The notes under the pieces are model-generated. The model did no database searches. It saw only the letters and a list, made by a program, of their open reading frames with translations, and was not told the DNA's origin. The position numbers were made by a program, and so were the translations under genes. 11,734 nucleotides of DNA, taken from the NCBI GenBank assembly GCA_015492355.1, contig WGFF01000298.1:1-11734 (forward strand), written 5' to 3'. This document shows, one piece after another, positions 5,882 to 11,734 of the stretch (its first letter is position 1; every line of letters begins with the position of its first letter). The DNA comes from Deltaproteobacteria bacterium. GTDB taxonomy: Bacteria; Desulfobacterota; GWC2-55-46; S146-73.

Positions 5882-8593
5882 TCAACCCACAAACCTGCAC
5901 TGTGAGGCAGGGGTTCTTGTATCCATGTTTCTTCCCCTGTTTATATGGTCGTCTATCTCTGCTGCACAGCCTATCATCCTGCCGAAGAGGAATGTGGTAA
6001 AGGCTGCGTTCTCGATCTCCTTCTCTGTCATACTGCCTTTCTTGTAGGCATCCCACACTATCTTGAGGAGTATGACCGCTATCACCGCATCCACGTTCAC
6101 ACACCACACATTCGGTGTAACCCTGGCATCAAAGAGTGCCTGTACGAGATGCAGATAGAAGTCATGGAATATGTTGTATATCCCTTTCTCGTCGAAGAGC
6201 TCCTTTACGAATCTCTCCCTCGGGTCGTAGTTGACAGGCTTTCCCTTGAAGACAGGATGGTTCACACAGGGTATCTTCATGTAGTCGATGTTCCCGATAG
6301 CCTTCTGTTCTGCCTTGTAGTTCTTGTACCAGCTTGCGTATTCATCCGCCATCTTCTTCAGGTCGATCCCGTGGTTCCTGTCAGATGGGTTCCCCAGGTC
6401 CCTGTCCCTGAAGCGCTCTATGAGGAACTCTATAGCCTCGTATCCGTTACCACCGTGTGCAAAGCCCGTATGGGTGAGGAATCCAACGAATGCCTTGTTT
6501 ATCTGCACCCTCTGTGGCGACTCTGGTCCGTCCGCACTCACCCCACCCTTACAGCCCTGTGCTGATATGGTACCGGGACCATTCGATATGAGGAGCCCAA
6601 GGAGCATGGAGAACTCAAAGAGTTCCACATCCGTGGGCTTCCTTCCTATGAGTGCCAGGAAGGTGGACTCGGTGAAGCCCCATTCCTCGATGAGTTCCTT
6701 GCACTTGACCCCGCAGAAGCTATCCTTTGTGTGCTTCTTTGCAGGTACACTCGCACCCACCATCGTGGAGAATATCCTCGAATACCACGGAAGCATGAGT
6801 ATGGTATTCCTGGATATCCTCTTGGTCATCAAAGCCTCCCATCCGAGTGTCATCCATATAGCGGAAAGGATGGCATCAAGGGAAGGTTTGCCCTGGGTTG
6901 CAGACTTTATGAACTCTATGAATACGGACTTCCCTTCAAGGCTGTCTATCTTTTTCAGGACGGTCTGTGCAAGGGTATCGCCTTTGTCAGCCTTGAGGAG
7001 TCTTTTCTTCTCCCCGTCCAGCCCCTTGAGTATGGAAGAGAAGTCAAAATCCCCTGTGGGGTCTTTAAGCCCGGAGTACTGGAAGAGTTCGAGAAGGAGG
7101 GTCGATACCTCAACAGCCCCCTTAACCTTACCCTTTCCAAGTACAGAGAGAGCGGTAGAGAGAACGGTATTGGGTGAATTCTCTGCCTCCCTTGCCGCAT
7201 CCGAGGCGAGCACTGTTATATCGTTATGGAGGTTCAGATAGGCATTGAATGCTACATTTGCAAGCGCCCTTCCGTAGTCAGATGGATAGTCCTTGAGAAG
7301 GCTCATGACAAGGTTCTCCTCCAGGGACCTCCTGGACGCATCCAGTACGGACACACCGTGCAGTTTTGTAACCTGTGTTGCAGGGTCCATCATGGAGGCA
7401 CCACTTGCATCCTTCATGGATTGTCTCGGATACATGGCACCGATCTGTTTGTTCACCTCTTCTATCTGCTCACCGTAAGGGGAGATTGCACGGACTGTCT
7501 TTATATCCAGGTCCTGCGGTAGTGGCAGACCTGCATTGGAGGAAAACCAGCACTTAAGCGAGAGGTCTCCGCGGGGCTCAAAGTCAGGCTCTATGCCATT
7601 GAGCTCCATCACCTTTGTCAGTGCCTCTGGTATATGGGCGATATTCGTTACCACCGCCCCCTTCTTCGAGTATATGGGCTTTTCCGGGGTGTATATGCCA
7701 TCCACCCCGAAATATTCCATGAACCACTTCTCCTTTGCCCTTGCGTCATCGCCACTGCCTGCAAGGCTTCCTGCATGTCCACATGCCTTTGTAAGCCTCG
7801 CCTTCCATCTTCCTACCACACATGCAACAGTGGGCTTGTTTATCTCGAGGTCTGCCTCGTAATAGCCTCCTGGTTCTATGTAAACTACCGCACCCTTCGA
7901 CCTCTCGTCATTGTCAAGGGCATTGAAGAACTCCCTCGGTGCAAAATGTATATACACATCCTTACCACTCGATATGGACGTGGTCGTACCCCATCCCTTG
8001 GTGAGGAGATACACCGCAATGGTGGTTGTAAAGTTTCCAGAGTTGGAATATATGGCTATGGAACCCTTTACAAGGGACTCCTCTGGCTTACTTCCACCGA
8101 GTGCCCCTCCTATACGTACCTTGTTCCACGCATCCGCTATACCGAGACAGTTGGCACCGAATATATCGACCCCGTTGGTCTGGCAGATAGCCCTTATTAT
8201 CCTTGCATCGTGTACAGGCACCTTCTCTGTTATTATGACTATCTTCCTGAGATCGGGATTGAATCTCACCACTTCTGCCACACCATCCTTGACACCCGCA
8301 GGTGGCAGGTATATGACAGCAGTATCGAACTTGTGACCTGCCTCTATACCCTCCCTTACGGAGTTGAAGACAGGTATGGCACCAACCTTGGTCTCGAGCG
8401 CCTGCCCCGATCTGCCGGGACTGGTACCGAACACAACATTACCACCCGAGAACTCATGGCTCACAGGGGTAACTGTCCTGCTCTCGGTACCGAGTATGTT
8501 GAGCACACACACCCTGTCCTCCCTTGTGGCAACCTCTGCCAGGGAGTTTATACCCACGTAATAGGGAAACTTCTTTACACCCTCTTTATGCAT
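5882..8593 (-). CDS. aclA: ATP-citrate lyase large subunit, long divergent form
   Basis: Large subunit of ATP-citrate lyase. It carries the CoA-binding/ligase part and the citrate-synthase-like part that splits citryl-CoA. Residues about 20-165 resemble the CoA-binding domain and 175-340 the ligase domain. The phosphohistidine motif CGHAG is at 271-275 (His273). The C-terminal citrate-synthase-like part has LLISNGPG at 667-674, a glycine-rich FAHGGNGYEAIEF at 711-723, CVNHPV at 776-781, NVDAVIAV at 833-840 and GRMIG at 871-875. His779 and Asp835 align by eye with human catalytic His975 and Asp1026, but Asn671 stands where human His900 is. At 903 residues it is about 300 longer than Chlorobium AclA (about 608). 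The extra part lies mostly between 345 and 640 and looks helical. The start follows AAGAGGTG nine bases upstream. The citrate-synthase part rules out a plain succinyl-CoA synthetase alpha subunit. The gene lies 166 bases after aclB. I recall a variant (type II) enzyme described in Nitrospira/Leptospirillum-like autotrophs; membership is my inference. Confidence 0.88.
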   Translation of the reverse strand: MHKEGVKKFPYYVGINSLAEVATREDRVCVLNILGTESRTVTPVSHEFSGGNVVFGTSPGRSGQALETKVGAIPVFNSVREGIEAGHKFDTAVIYLPPAGVKDGVAEVVRFNPDLRKIVIITEKVPVHDARIIRAICQTNGVDIFGANCLGIADAWNKVRIGGALGGSKPEESLVKGSIAIYSNSGNFTTTIAVYLLTKGWGTTTSISSGKDVYIHFAPREFFNALDNDERSKGAVVYIEPGGYYEADLEINKPTVACVVGRWKARLTKACGHAGSLAGSGDDARAKEKWFMEYFGVDGIYTPEKPIYSKKGAVVTNIAHIPEALTKVMELNGIEPDFEPRGDLSLKCWFSSNAGLPLPQDLDIKTVRAISPYGEQIEEVNKQIGAMYPRQSMKDASGASMMDPATQVTKLHGVSVLDASRRSLEENLVMSLLKDYPSDYGRALANVAFNAYLNLHNDITVLASDAAREAENSPNTVLSTALSVLGKGKVKGAVEVSTLLLELFQYSGLKDPTGDFDFSSILKGLDGEKKRLLKADKGDTLAQTVLKKIDSLEGKSVFIEFIKSATQGKPSLDAILSAIWMTLGWEALMTKRISRNTILMLPWYSRIFSTMVGASVPAKKHTKDSFCGVKCKELIEEWGFTESTFLALIGRKPTDVELFEFSMLLGLLISNGPGTISAQGCKGGVSADGPESPQRVQINKAFVGFLTHTGFAHGGNGYEAIEFLIERFRDRDLGNPSDRNHGIDLKKMADEYASWYKNYKAEQKAIGNIDYMKIPCVNHPVFKGKPVNYDPRERFVKELFDEKGIYNIFHDFYLHLVQALFDARVTPNVWCVNVDAVIAVILLKIVWDAYKKGSMTEKEIENAAFTTFLFGRMIGCAAEIDDHINRGRNMDTRTPASQCRFVG

Positions 8594-8759
8594 GACCCAT
8601 CACACCTCTTTCGTTTTTTTGTGCAGGGGAGAACATCTCCTCCAGGGGTCTACCCCAACAGTGTGTAAATCCAGAGGATATAAGCCCCAGGGCATCAACC
8701 CATGGAGTATAAACCAGCAATCCTTCTCCCCCTTTCTACAGGAGACCAGATCTCAGGGG
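8594..8759. other. aclB-aclA intergenic region
   Basis: 166 bases without a gene. It contains the aclA ribosome-binding site (AAGAGGTG at 8603-8610) and a small GGGG-TAGA-CCCC hairpin at 8645-8656, followed on the minus strand by TGGAGGAGATG. No terminator with a T-run and no convincing promoter was seen, so aclB and aclA may share a transcript. Confidence 0.5.
8645..8656 (-). repeat. Short hairpin between aclB and aclA
   Basis: GGGG and CCCC flank the four bases TCTA on the plus strand. The hairpin and its GAGGA-containing flank resemble those at 10141-10156 and 10270-10286. Confidence 0.4.
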
Positions 8760-10073
8760 TTAAGTTGCCACGTACTCCTTCAGTTCTTCCCTTGCCCTGT
8801 CCACAACCCCCCACTTCTCAAGGAGCATCCTTCTACCTTCCTTCTGCATCCAGTCATCTATCTTCATGGCATAGTTCACAACCTCGCTCATGGCACTGTC
8901 GTGACCGAATATCCTGTAGGGTAGTCTCAGTGTATCGAGTGTGTCCCTCATGTAAGCCATACCCCTTACAAGGTTCGGACCACCCCTGCCTATGACCACA
9001 AAGAGTGGGGTCGGACCGTTTTTGTGGAAGTACTCCCTCAGTGCATCTGCCATTGCCCTGAAGGTCTCGTAGATGTCCGTATTGTTCGCCTTGCCACCTA
9101 TTATGAAGAGCACATTGGACTGTCTGAGCCAGTATTTGAAAACTATCCTGGATATCTGGAACATCTTTTCGTAGGGGGGATTGCCACCGAAGTCTGACGA
9201 TATAGTTGCCCTCTCCCCGAGGAGTTCTGTAACCAGTGCGTTAGCACCTCCACCAAAGGTGGGTGCTGTGATGGTACCGTGTGGGTTTATAACGAACACA
9301 TCGCTCTGTCCCTGATATGTCCTCAGCTGGTTTATCTCTTGTTCGAACTCAGAGTAATCCGATGCAAAGAGATGGGGTGGCAGTTCGAGCCTCTTCCATG
9401 CTGGATCATCTATATCGAAGGATGCCTTAAAATCACATGCAACAGGTACGAGTCTTCCGCTCCTCGGATCCGGAGACATCCTTATGGGATTTAGCTCGAT
9501 GAGGCTGAATCCGTAGTTGTTGTAAAGTGTCCAGAGCTTAGGCAGGTTCTGTACAAGTGGGCTTATTATCTCCCTCGGTGCCCCGAGGTCTTCGAGGGCA
9601 TTGGATACGTGGTAGCTTTTGAGCCCTGTGAGGGGATCGAACGGCACCTGTGCTATCTTGTCCTTTGGCAGTTCCTCTATGTCCACTCCGCCGTGATGGG
9701 TTATGGTCATGGTGGGTGCTCGGTAGACTGTGGAGTCGGTTATGGAGAAATACACCTCGTGCTGTGCTGGCACCGCACCCTCAAAGGTTACACCATCTGC
9801 CTTTGTCTTCGTGTTGCCGAAGGTGTGCTCCACAAAATAGAGCCTCTCCTTCTCCCGCAGTGCGGTCTCTATATCCTTTGCCCTGCCTATGAGCCCTGCC
9901 TTGCCCTTCTTGCCCACTCCGCCCTTGAATATGGGCTTTATAAAGACCTCTCCACACTTCTGTATAAGGGCTTTTATCTCATCCACACTCGCCTCAGGAC
10001 CGAGCACCTCGGCAGACGGGAACTCAACCTTCTTTAAAAGCCTGTGCCCCCATAAGAGTCCTGTAAGTTGCAT
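8760..10073 (-). CDS. aclB: ATP-citrate lyase small subunit (ATP-grasp and citrate-binding)
   Basis: Together with AclA it cleaves citrate with CoA and ATP to acetyl-CoA, oxaloacetate, ADP and phosphate in the cytosol. The 437 residues match the N-terminal part of animal ATP-citrate lyase. Residues 1 to about 235 form the ATP-grasp domain, with a lysine/glycine-rich nucleotide segment at 46-63, HHGGVD at 126-131 and ELNP at 193-196. Residues about 255 to 400 form the citrate-binding domain, with FGGGAN at 273-278, IIGGKANNT at 324-332 and GRGGPN at 362-367. Asn330, Thr332 and Arg363 fall where human Asn346, Thr348 and Arg379 contact citrate (aligned by eye). The frame stays open 12 codons further upstream, but I start at 10073 because a CGGAGG site lies seven bases before that ATG. 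The protein is longer than the roughly 398-residue Chlorobium AclB, with a charged helical tail from about residue 402. Gene naming follows Chlorobium, where the small subunit is AclB. Confidence 0.93.
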   Translation of the reverse strand: MQLTGLLWGHRLLKKVEFPSAEVLGPEASVDEIKALIQKCGEVFIKPIFKGGVGKKGKAGLIGRAKDIETALREKERLYFVEHTFGNTKTKADGVTFEGAVPAQHEVYFSITDSTVYRAPTMTITHHGGVDIEELPKDKIAQVPFDPLTGLKSYHVSNALEDLGAPREIISPLVQNLPKLWTLYNNYGFSLIELNPIRMSPDPRSGRLVPVACDFKASFDIDDPAWKRLELPPHLFASDYSEFEQEINQLRTYQGQSDVFVINPHGTITAPTFGGGANALVTELLGERATISSDFGGNPPYEKMFQISRIVFKYWLRQSNVLFIIGGKANNTDIYETFRAMADALREYFHKNGPTPLFVVIGRGGPNLVRGMAYMRDTLDTLRLPYRIFGHDSAMSEVVNYAMKIDDWMQKEGRRMLLEKWGVVDRAREELKEYVAT

Positions 10074-10080
10074 AACCAAA

Positions 10081-10086
10081 CCTCCG
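10081..10086 (-). promoter_or_regulatory. Shine-Dalgarno deciding the aclB start
   Basis: CGGAGG on the minus strand lies seven bases (TTTGGTT) before the ATG at 10073. The farther upstream in-frame ATG at 10109 has no comparable site and would place this motif inside the coding region. Confidence 0.8.
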
Positions 10087-10140
10087 GGATTTGAGTTAAG
10101 ATGTGACACCCTGCCCTGCGGAACAGGGATTCACATCCTC

Positions 10141-10156
10141 AGGGGATTAACCCCCT
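10141..10156 (-). repeat. Short hairpin, GGGG-loop-CCCC, near aclB
   Basis: On the minus strand a G-run, the loop TTAAT and CCCCT are followed directly by GAGGATG. It is one of three similar stem-loops in the icd-aclB-aclA spacers. Confidence 0.4.
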
Positions 10157-10269
10157 AAAATCCCCGAAAGACCATACCATAGCGGTGAGTCTGAGGAACA
10201 GACCATAAACCCTTCGACATGACAGGTTCTACCCGCGGTGGTTCACCATCTCTTATCCTCGGGGTTTCA

Positions 10270-10286
10270 AAGGGGTGTAGCCCCTT
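10270..10286 (-). repeat. Short hairpin, AAGGGG-N5-CCCCTT
   Basis: A perfect 6-bp stem with a five-base loop in the icd-aclB gap. On the minus strand it reads AAGGGGCTACACCCCTT and is followed 14 bases later by GAGGAT, an arrangement also seen at two other hairpins near the acl genes. Confidence 0.45.
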
Positions 10287-10368
10287 GTGTTTTACCCATC
10301 CGCCGTTCAGCCCTGCCCAGAGGGCATCCTGGCGGAGCCCGTGAAAGAACCGTTACGTATATGTAAGG

Positions 10369-10391
10369 CTTGCCCCCCGAAAGGGGGCAAG
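10369..10391 (-). repeat. Perfect 9-bp hairpin downstream of icd
   Basis: CTTGCCCCC and GGGGGCAAG flank a five-base spacer 21 bases past the icd stop. The G/C-rich stem could terminate or pause transcription, or protect the icd mRNA 3' end from exonucleases. The missing U-tract argues against a classical terminator. Confidence 0.6.
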
Positions 10392-10411
10392 TCTCCCTCT
10401 GATTCAGGGGT

Positions 10412-11677
10412 TTACATGTTATTGATTATCTCTGTTGCAAATTCAGAGCACTTGACCTCTTTTGCCCCTTCCATGAGCCTTGCGAAATCATAGGTTACAA
10501 CCTTGCTCTCTATCGTCCTCCTAAGCCCCTGCACTATGAGGTCTGCCGCCTCTGTCCATCCAAGGTGCCTGAACATCATCTCTCCAGAGAGTATGACCGA
10601 ACCTGGATTCACCTTATCCTGACCCGCATACTTGGGTGCGGTACCGTGGGTTGCCTCGAACACAGCCTGACCTGTTACGAAGTTTATGTTCCCACCAGGT
10701 GCTATGCCTATACCGCCCACCTGTGCTGCAAGGGCATCGGAGATATAATCCCCGTTGAGGTTGAGTGTCGCAATGATGTCGAACTCATCGGGTCTTGTGA
10801 GTATCTGCTGGAGGAATGCGTCTGCGATGGCATCCTTTATGAGTATCTTTCCTTCTGGCACATTGCCCTTGCACTCCTCCCAGGTCACTGTCTTCTCAGG
10901 GAATTCCTCCTTTGCTACCTCGTAACCCCATCTCATGAAGGCACCCTCTGTGAACTTCATGATATTGCCCTTGTGTACGAAGGTGACACTCTTCCTTCCA
11001 TTGTCTATGGCGTATTGAATGGCAGCCCTTACGAGCCTTTTCGTTCCCTCTATGGATACCGGCTTCACACCGATGGCAGAGGTCTCGGGGAACCTTATCT
11101 TCTTCACCCCCATCTCGTTCTGTATGAAGTCTATTACCTTCTTTACCTCCGGTGTGCCTGCCTCCCACTCTATGCCAGCGTATATATCCTCTGTATTCTC
11201 CCTGAACACCACCATATCGACCAGTTCAGGTCTCTTCACCGGTGATGGCGCACCAAAATACCTCACGGGCCTCAGACAGACGTAAAGGTCCATTGTCTGC
11301 CTGAGCGTAACGTTTATACTCCTTATACCCTTGCCAACGGGTGTTGTAAGTGGTCCTTTTATGCCCACCACATATTCTTTGAGCACATCCACGGTCTCCT
11401 GGGGGAGGAGATTGGGAGGACAGTCATCGCCGTAGACCTTCTGTGCCTTCTCTCCCGCATATATCTCGAACCATACTATCTTCTTACTGCCCTTGTATGC
11501 CTTTTCCACCGCCGAATCCATGACCCTTACAGCAGCAGCCCAGATATCAGGTCCGGTTCCGTCTCCCTCTATGAAGGGGATGATGGGATCATCAGGGACA
11601 TTCAGAACACCTGGTGCACTGAGTGTGATCTTACTGCCTGTTGTTGGTACCTTCAGTCTGTCAGAGTACTTTGCCAT
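10412..11677 (-). CDS. icd: NADP-dependent isocitrate dehydrogenase
   Basis: Cytosolic enzyme that interconverts isocitrate and 2-oxoglutarate plus CO2 with NADP(H). Beside ATP-citrate lyase it probably works in the carboxylating direction of a reductive TCA cycle (inference). The protein (421 residues from this ATG) can be aligned by eye with E. coli Icd (416 residues) over almost its whole length. Numbering below counts from the TTG codon one position upstream (subtract 1 for the ATG start). Substrate residues are present: Ser121 in GIRSINV (E. coli Ser113, the AceK phosphorylation site), Arg127, Arg137, Arg161, Tyr168, Lys238, and metal-binding Asp311 and Asp315 in NGDYISDALAA. Lys350-Tyr351 in APKYAG, plus Tyr397 and Arg401 in TYDFARL, match the residues that set NADP preference in E. 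coli. The ATG is preferred over the adjacent TTG because the Shine-Dalgarno sits seven bases from it. It is the first gene of the cluster, 338 bases before the aclB start. No aceK is visible here. Confidence 0.97.
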   Translation of the reverse strand: MAKYSDRLKVPTTGSKITLSAPGVLNVPDDPIIPFIEGDGTGPDIWAAAVRVMDSAVEKAYKGSKKIVWFEIYAGEKAQKVYGDDCPPNLLPQETVDVLKEYVVGIKGPLTTPVGKGIRSINVTLRQTMDLYVCLRPVRYFGAPSPVKRPELVDMVVFRENTEDIYAGIEWEAGTPEVKKVIDFIQNEMGVKKIRFPETSAIGVKPVSIEGTKRLVRAAIQYAIDNGRKSVTFVHKGNIMKFTEGAFMRWGYEVAKEEFPEKTVTWEECKGNVPEGKILIKDAIADAFLQQILTRPDEFDIIATLNLNGDYISDALAAQVGGIGIAPGGNINFVTGQAVFEATHGTAPKYAGQDKVNPGSVILSGEMMFRHLGWTEAADLIVQGLRRTIESKVVTYDFARLMEGAKEVKCSEFATEIINNM

Positions 11678-11683
11678 CAAGGG

Positions 11684-11692
11684 ACCTCCTTA
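11684..11692 (-). promoter_or_regulatory. Strong Shine-Dalgarno of icd
   Basis: The minus strand reads TAAGGAGGT here, a near-perfect complement of the 16S rRNA 3' end. The core GGAGG is seven bases from the ATG at 11677 but only four from the TTG at 11680, which decides for the ATG. The strength of this site suggests high expression. Confidence 0.85.
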
Positions 11693-11734
11693 CTTTGCGT
11701 TTTTTTGTTAAAGGTTGATATTAGTGGAACAGGC

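Larger units (their letters stand above)
10110..10411. other. icd-aclB intergenic region, stem-loop rich, no gene
   Basis: About 300 bases without a credible reading frame. It holds at least four short inverted repeats: 10369-10391 (9-bp stem), 10270-10286 (6-bp stem), 10141-10155 (5-bp stem) and 10114-10128 (CCCTG with CAGGG). No T-run follows any of them on the minus strand, so none is a textbook intrinsic terminator. I could not match the whole leader to a known riboswitch and found no clear sigma-70 promoter for aclB. Confidence 0.6.

Noticed and set aside
5688..6107. 139-codon minus-strand frame over the aclA 3' end and the palindromes
   Set aside because: It starts inside aclA in another frame and its second half merely translates the hairpins, so it is more likely a repeat read as protein than a gene.
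6324..7241. 305-codon open frame on the plus strand
   Set aside because: It lies entirely opposite aclA with serine/proline-rich low-similarity translation, a shadow of the real gene.
7634..8668. 344-codon open frame on the plus strand
   Set aside because: It lies opposite aclA, its translation shows no family motif and is rich in Tyr, His and Cys as expected from antisense reading, and no ribosome site fits.
10369..10391. Intrinsic terminator for icd
   Set aside because: The stem is strong, but no U-run follows on the minus strand, so I list it only as a hairpin.
10110..10411. Riboswitch in the aclB leader
   Set aside because: Several hairpins are present, but I could not match them to the conserved core of any riboswitch class I know.
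11678..11680. TTG as the icd start codon
   Set aside because: It is only four bases from the Shine-Dalgarno core; the adjacent ATG has ideal seven-base spacing.
11718..11723. TAATAT as a -10 box for icd
   Set aside because: The matching -35 position lies beyond the right edge, so the promoter cannot be judged.
1..11734. CRISPR array, tRNA or rRNA genes, transposase genes
   Set aside because: No regularly spaced repeats, no tRNA-like cloverleaf with TTCGA arm, no rRNA stretches and no transposase-like frames were seen on reading both strands.

Overview
The window carries six complete protein genes and one small pseudopilin gene, all read from the minus strand, so transcription runs from the right edge to the left. 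No convincing plus-strand gene, RNA gene, CRISPR array or insertion sequence was seen.

Right half (about 11.7 to 5.9 kb): citrate metabolism. In transcription order it holds an NADP-type isocitrate dehydrogenase (icd), the small ATP-grasp/citrate-binding subunit of ATP-citrate lyase (aclB), and an unusually long large subunit (aclA, 903 residues). ATP-citrate lyase cleaves citrate to acetyl-CoA and oxaloacetate. Isocitrate dehydrogenase can run in the carboxylating direction. Side by side they suggest CO2 fixation by the reductive TCA cycle, although the other enzymes of that cycle (aconitase, 2-oxoglutarate and pyruvate synthases, fumarate reductase) are not in view. The gaps between the three genes (302 and 166 bases) are rich in short G/C stem-loops, some of which look like copies of one another.

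Middle (5.9 to 3.5 kb): a 228-base gap after aclA is dominated by strong palindromes and may contain a small palindromic or MITE-like element. It is followed by a 721-residue secreted outer-membrane barrel protein with a CBM9-like N-terminal domain and a DUF5916 barrel.

Left part (3.4 to 0.08 kb): a tight three-gene set for a type II secretion or type IV pilus-like machine: the GspE/PilB ATPase, the GspF/PilC platform protein, and a short pseudopilin whose start overlaps the platform gene's stop. The ATPase gene has a promoter so close to its ATG that the mRNA may be leaderless. A promoter of the same geometry sits at the left edge, facing out of the window.

Organism: a Gram-negative bacterium (outer-membrane barrel, GspE/F machinery) with mid-range GC and frequent AGG and ATA codons. 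The divergent, long ATP-citrate lyase subunit resembles what I recall of the variant enzyme reported from Nitrospira, Leptospirillum and related autotrophs. A Nitrospirota-like autotroph is therefore my best guess, held with moderate confidence and not proven by the sequence alone.
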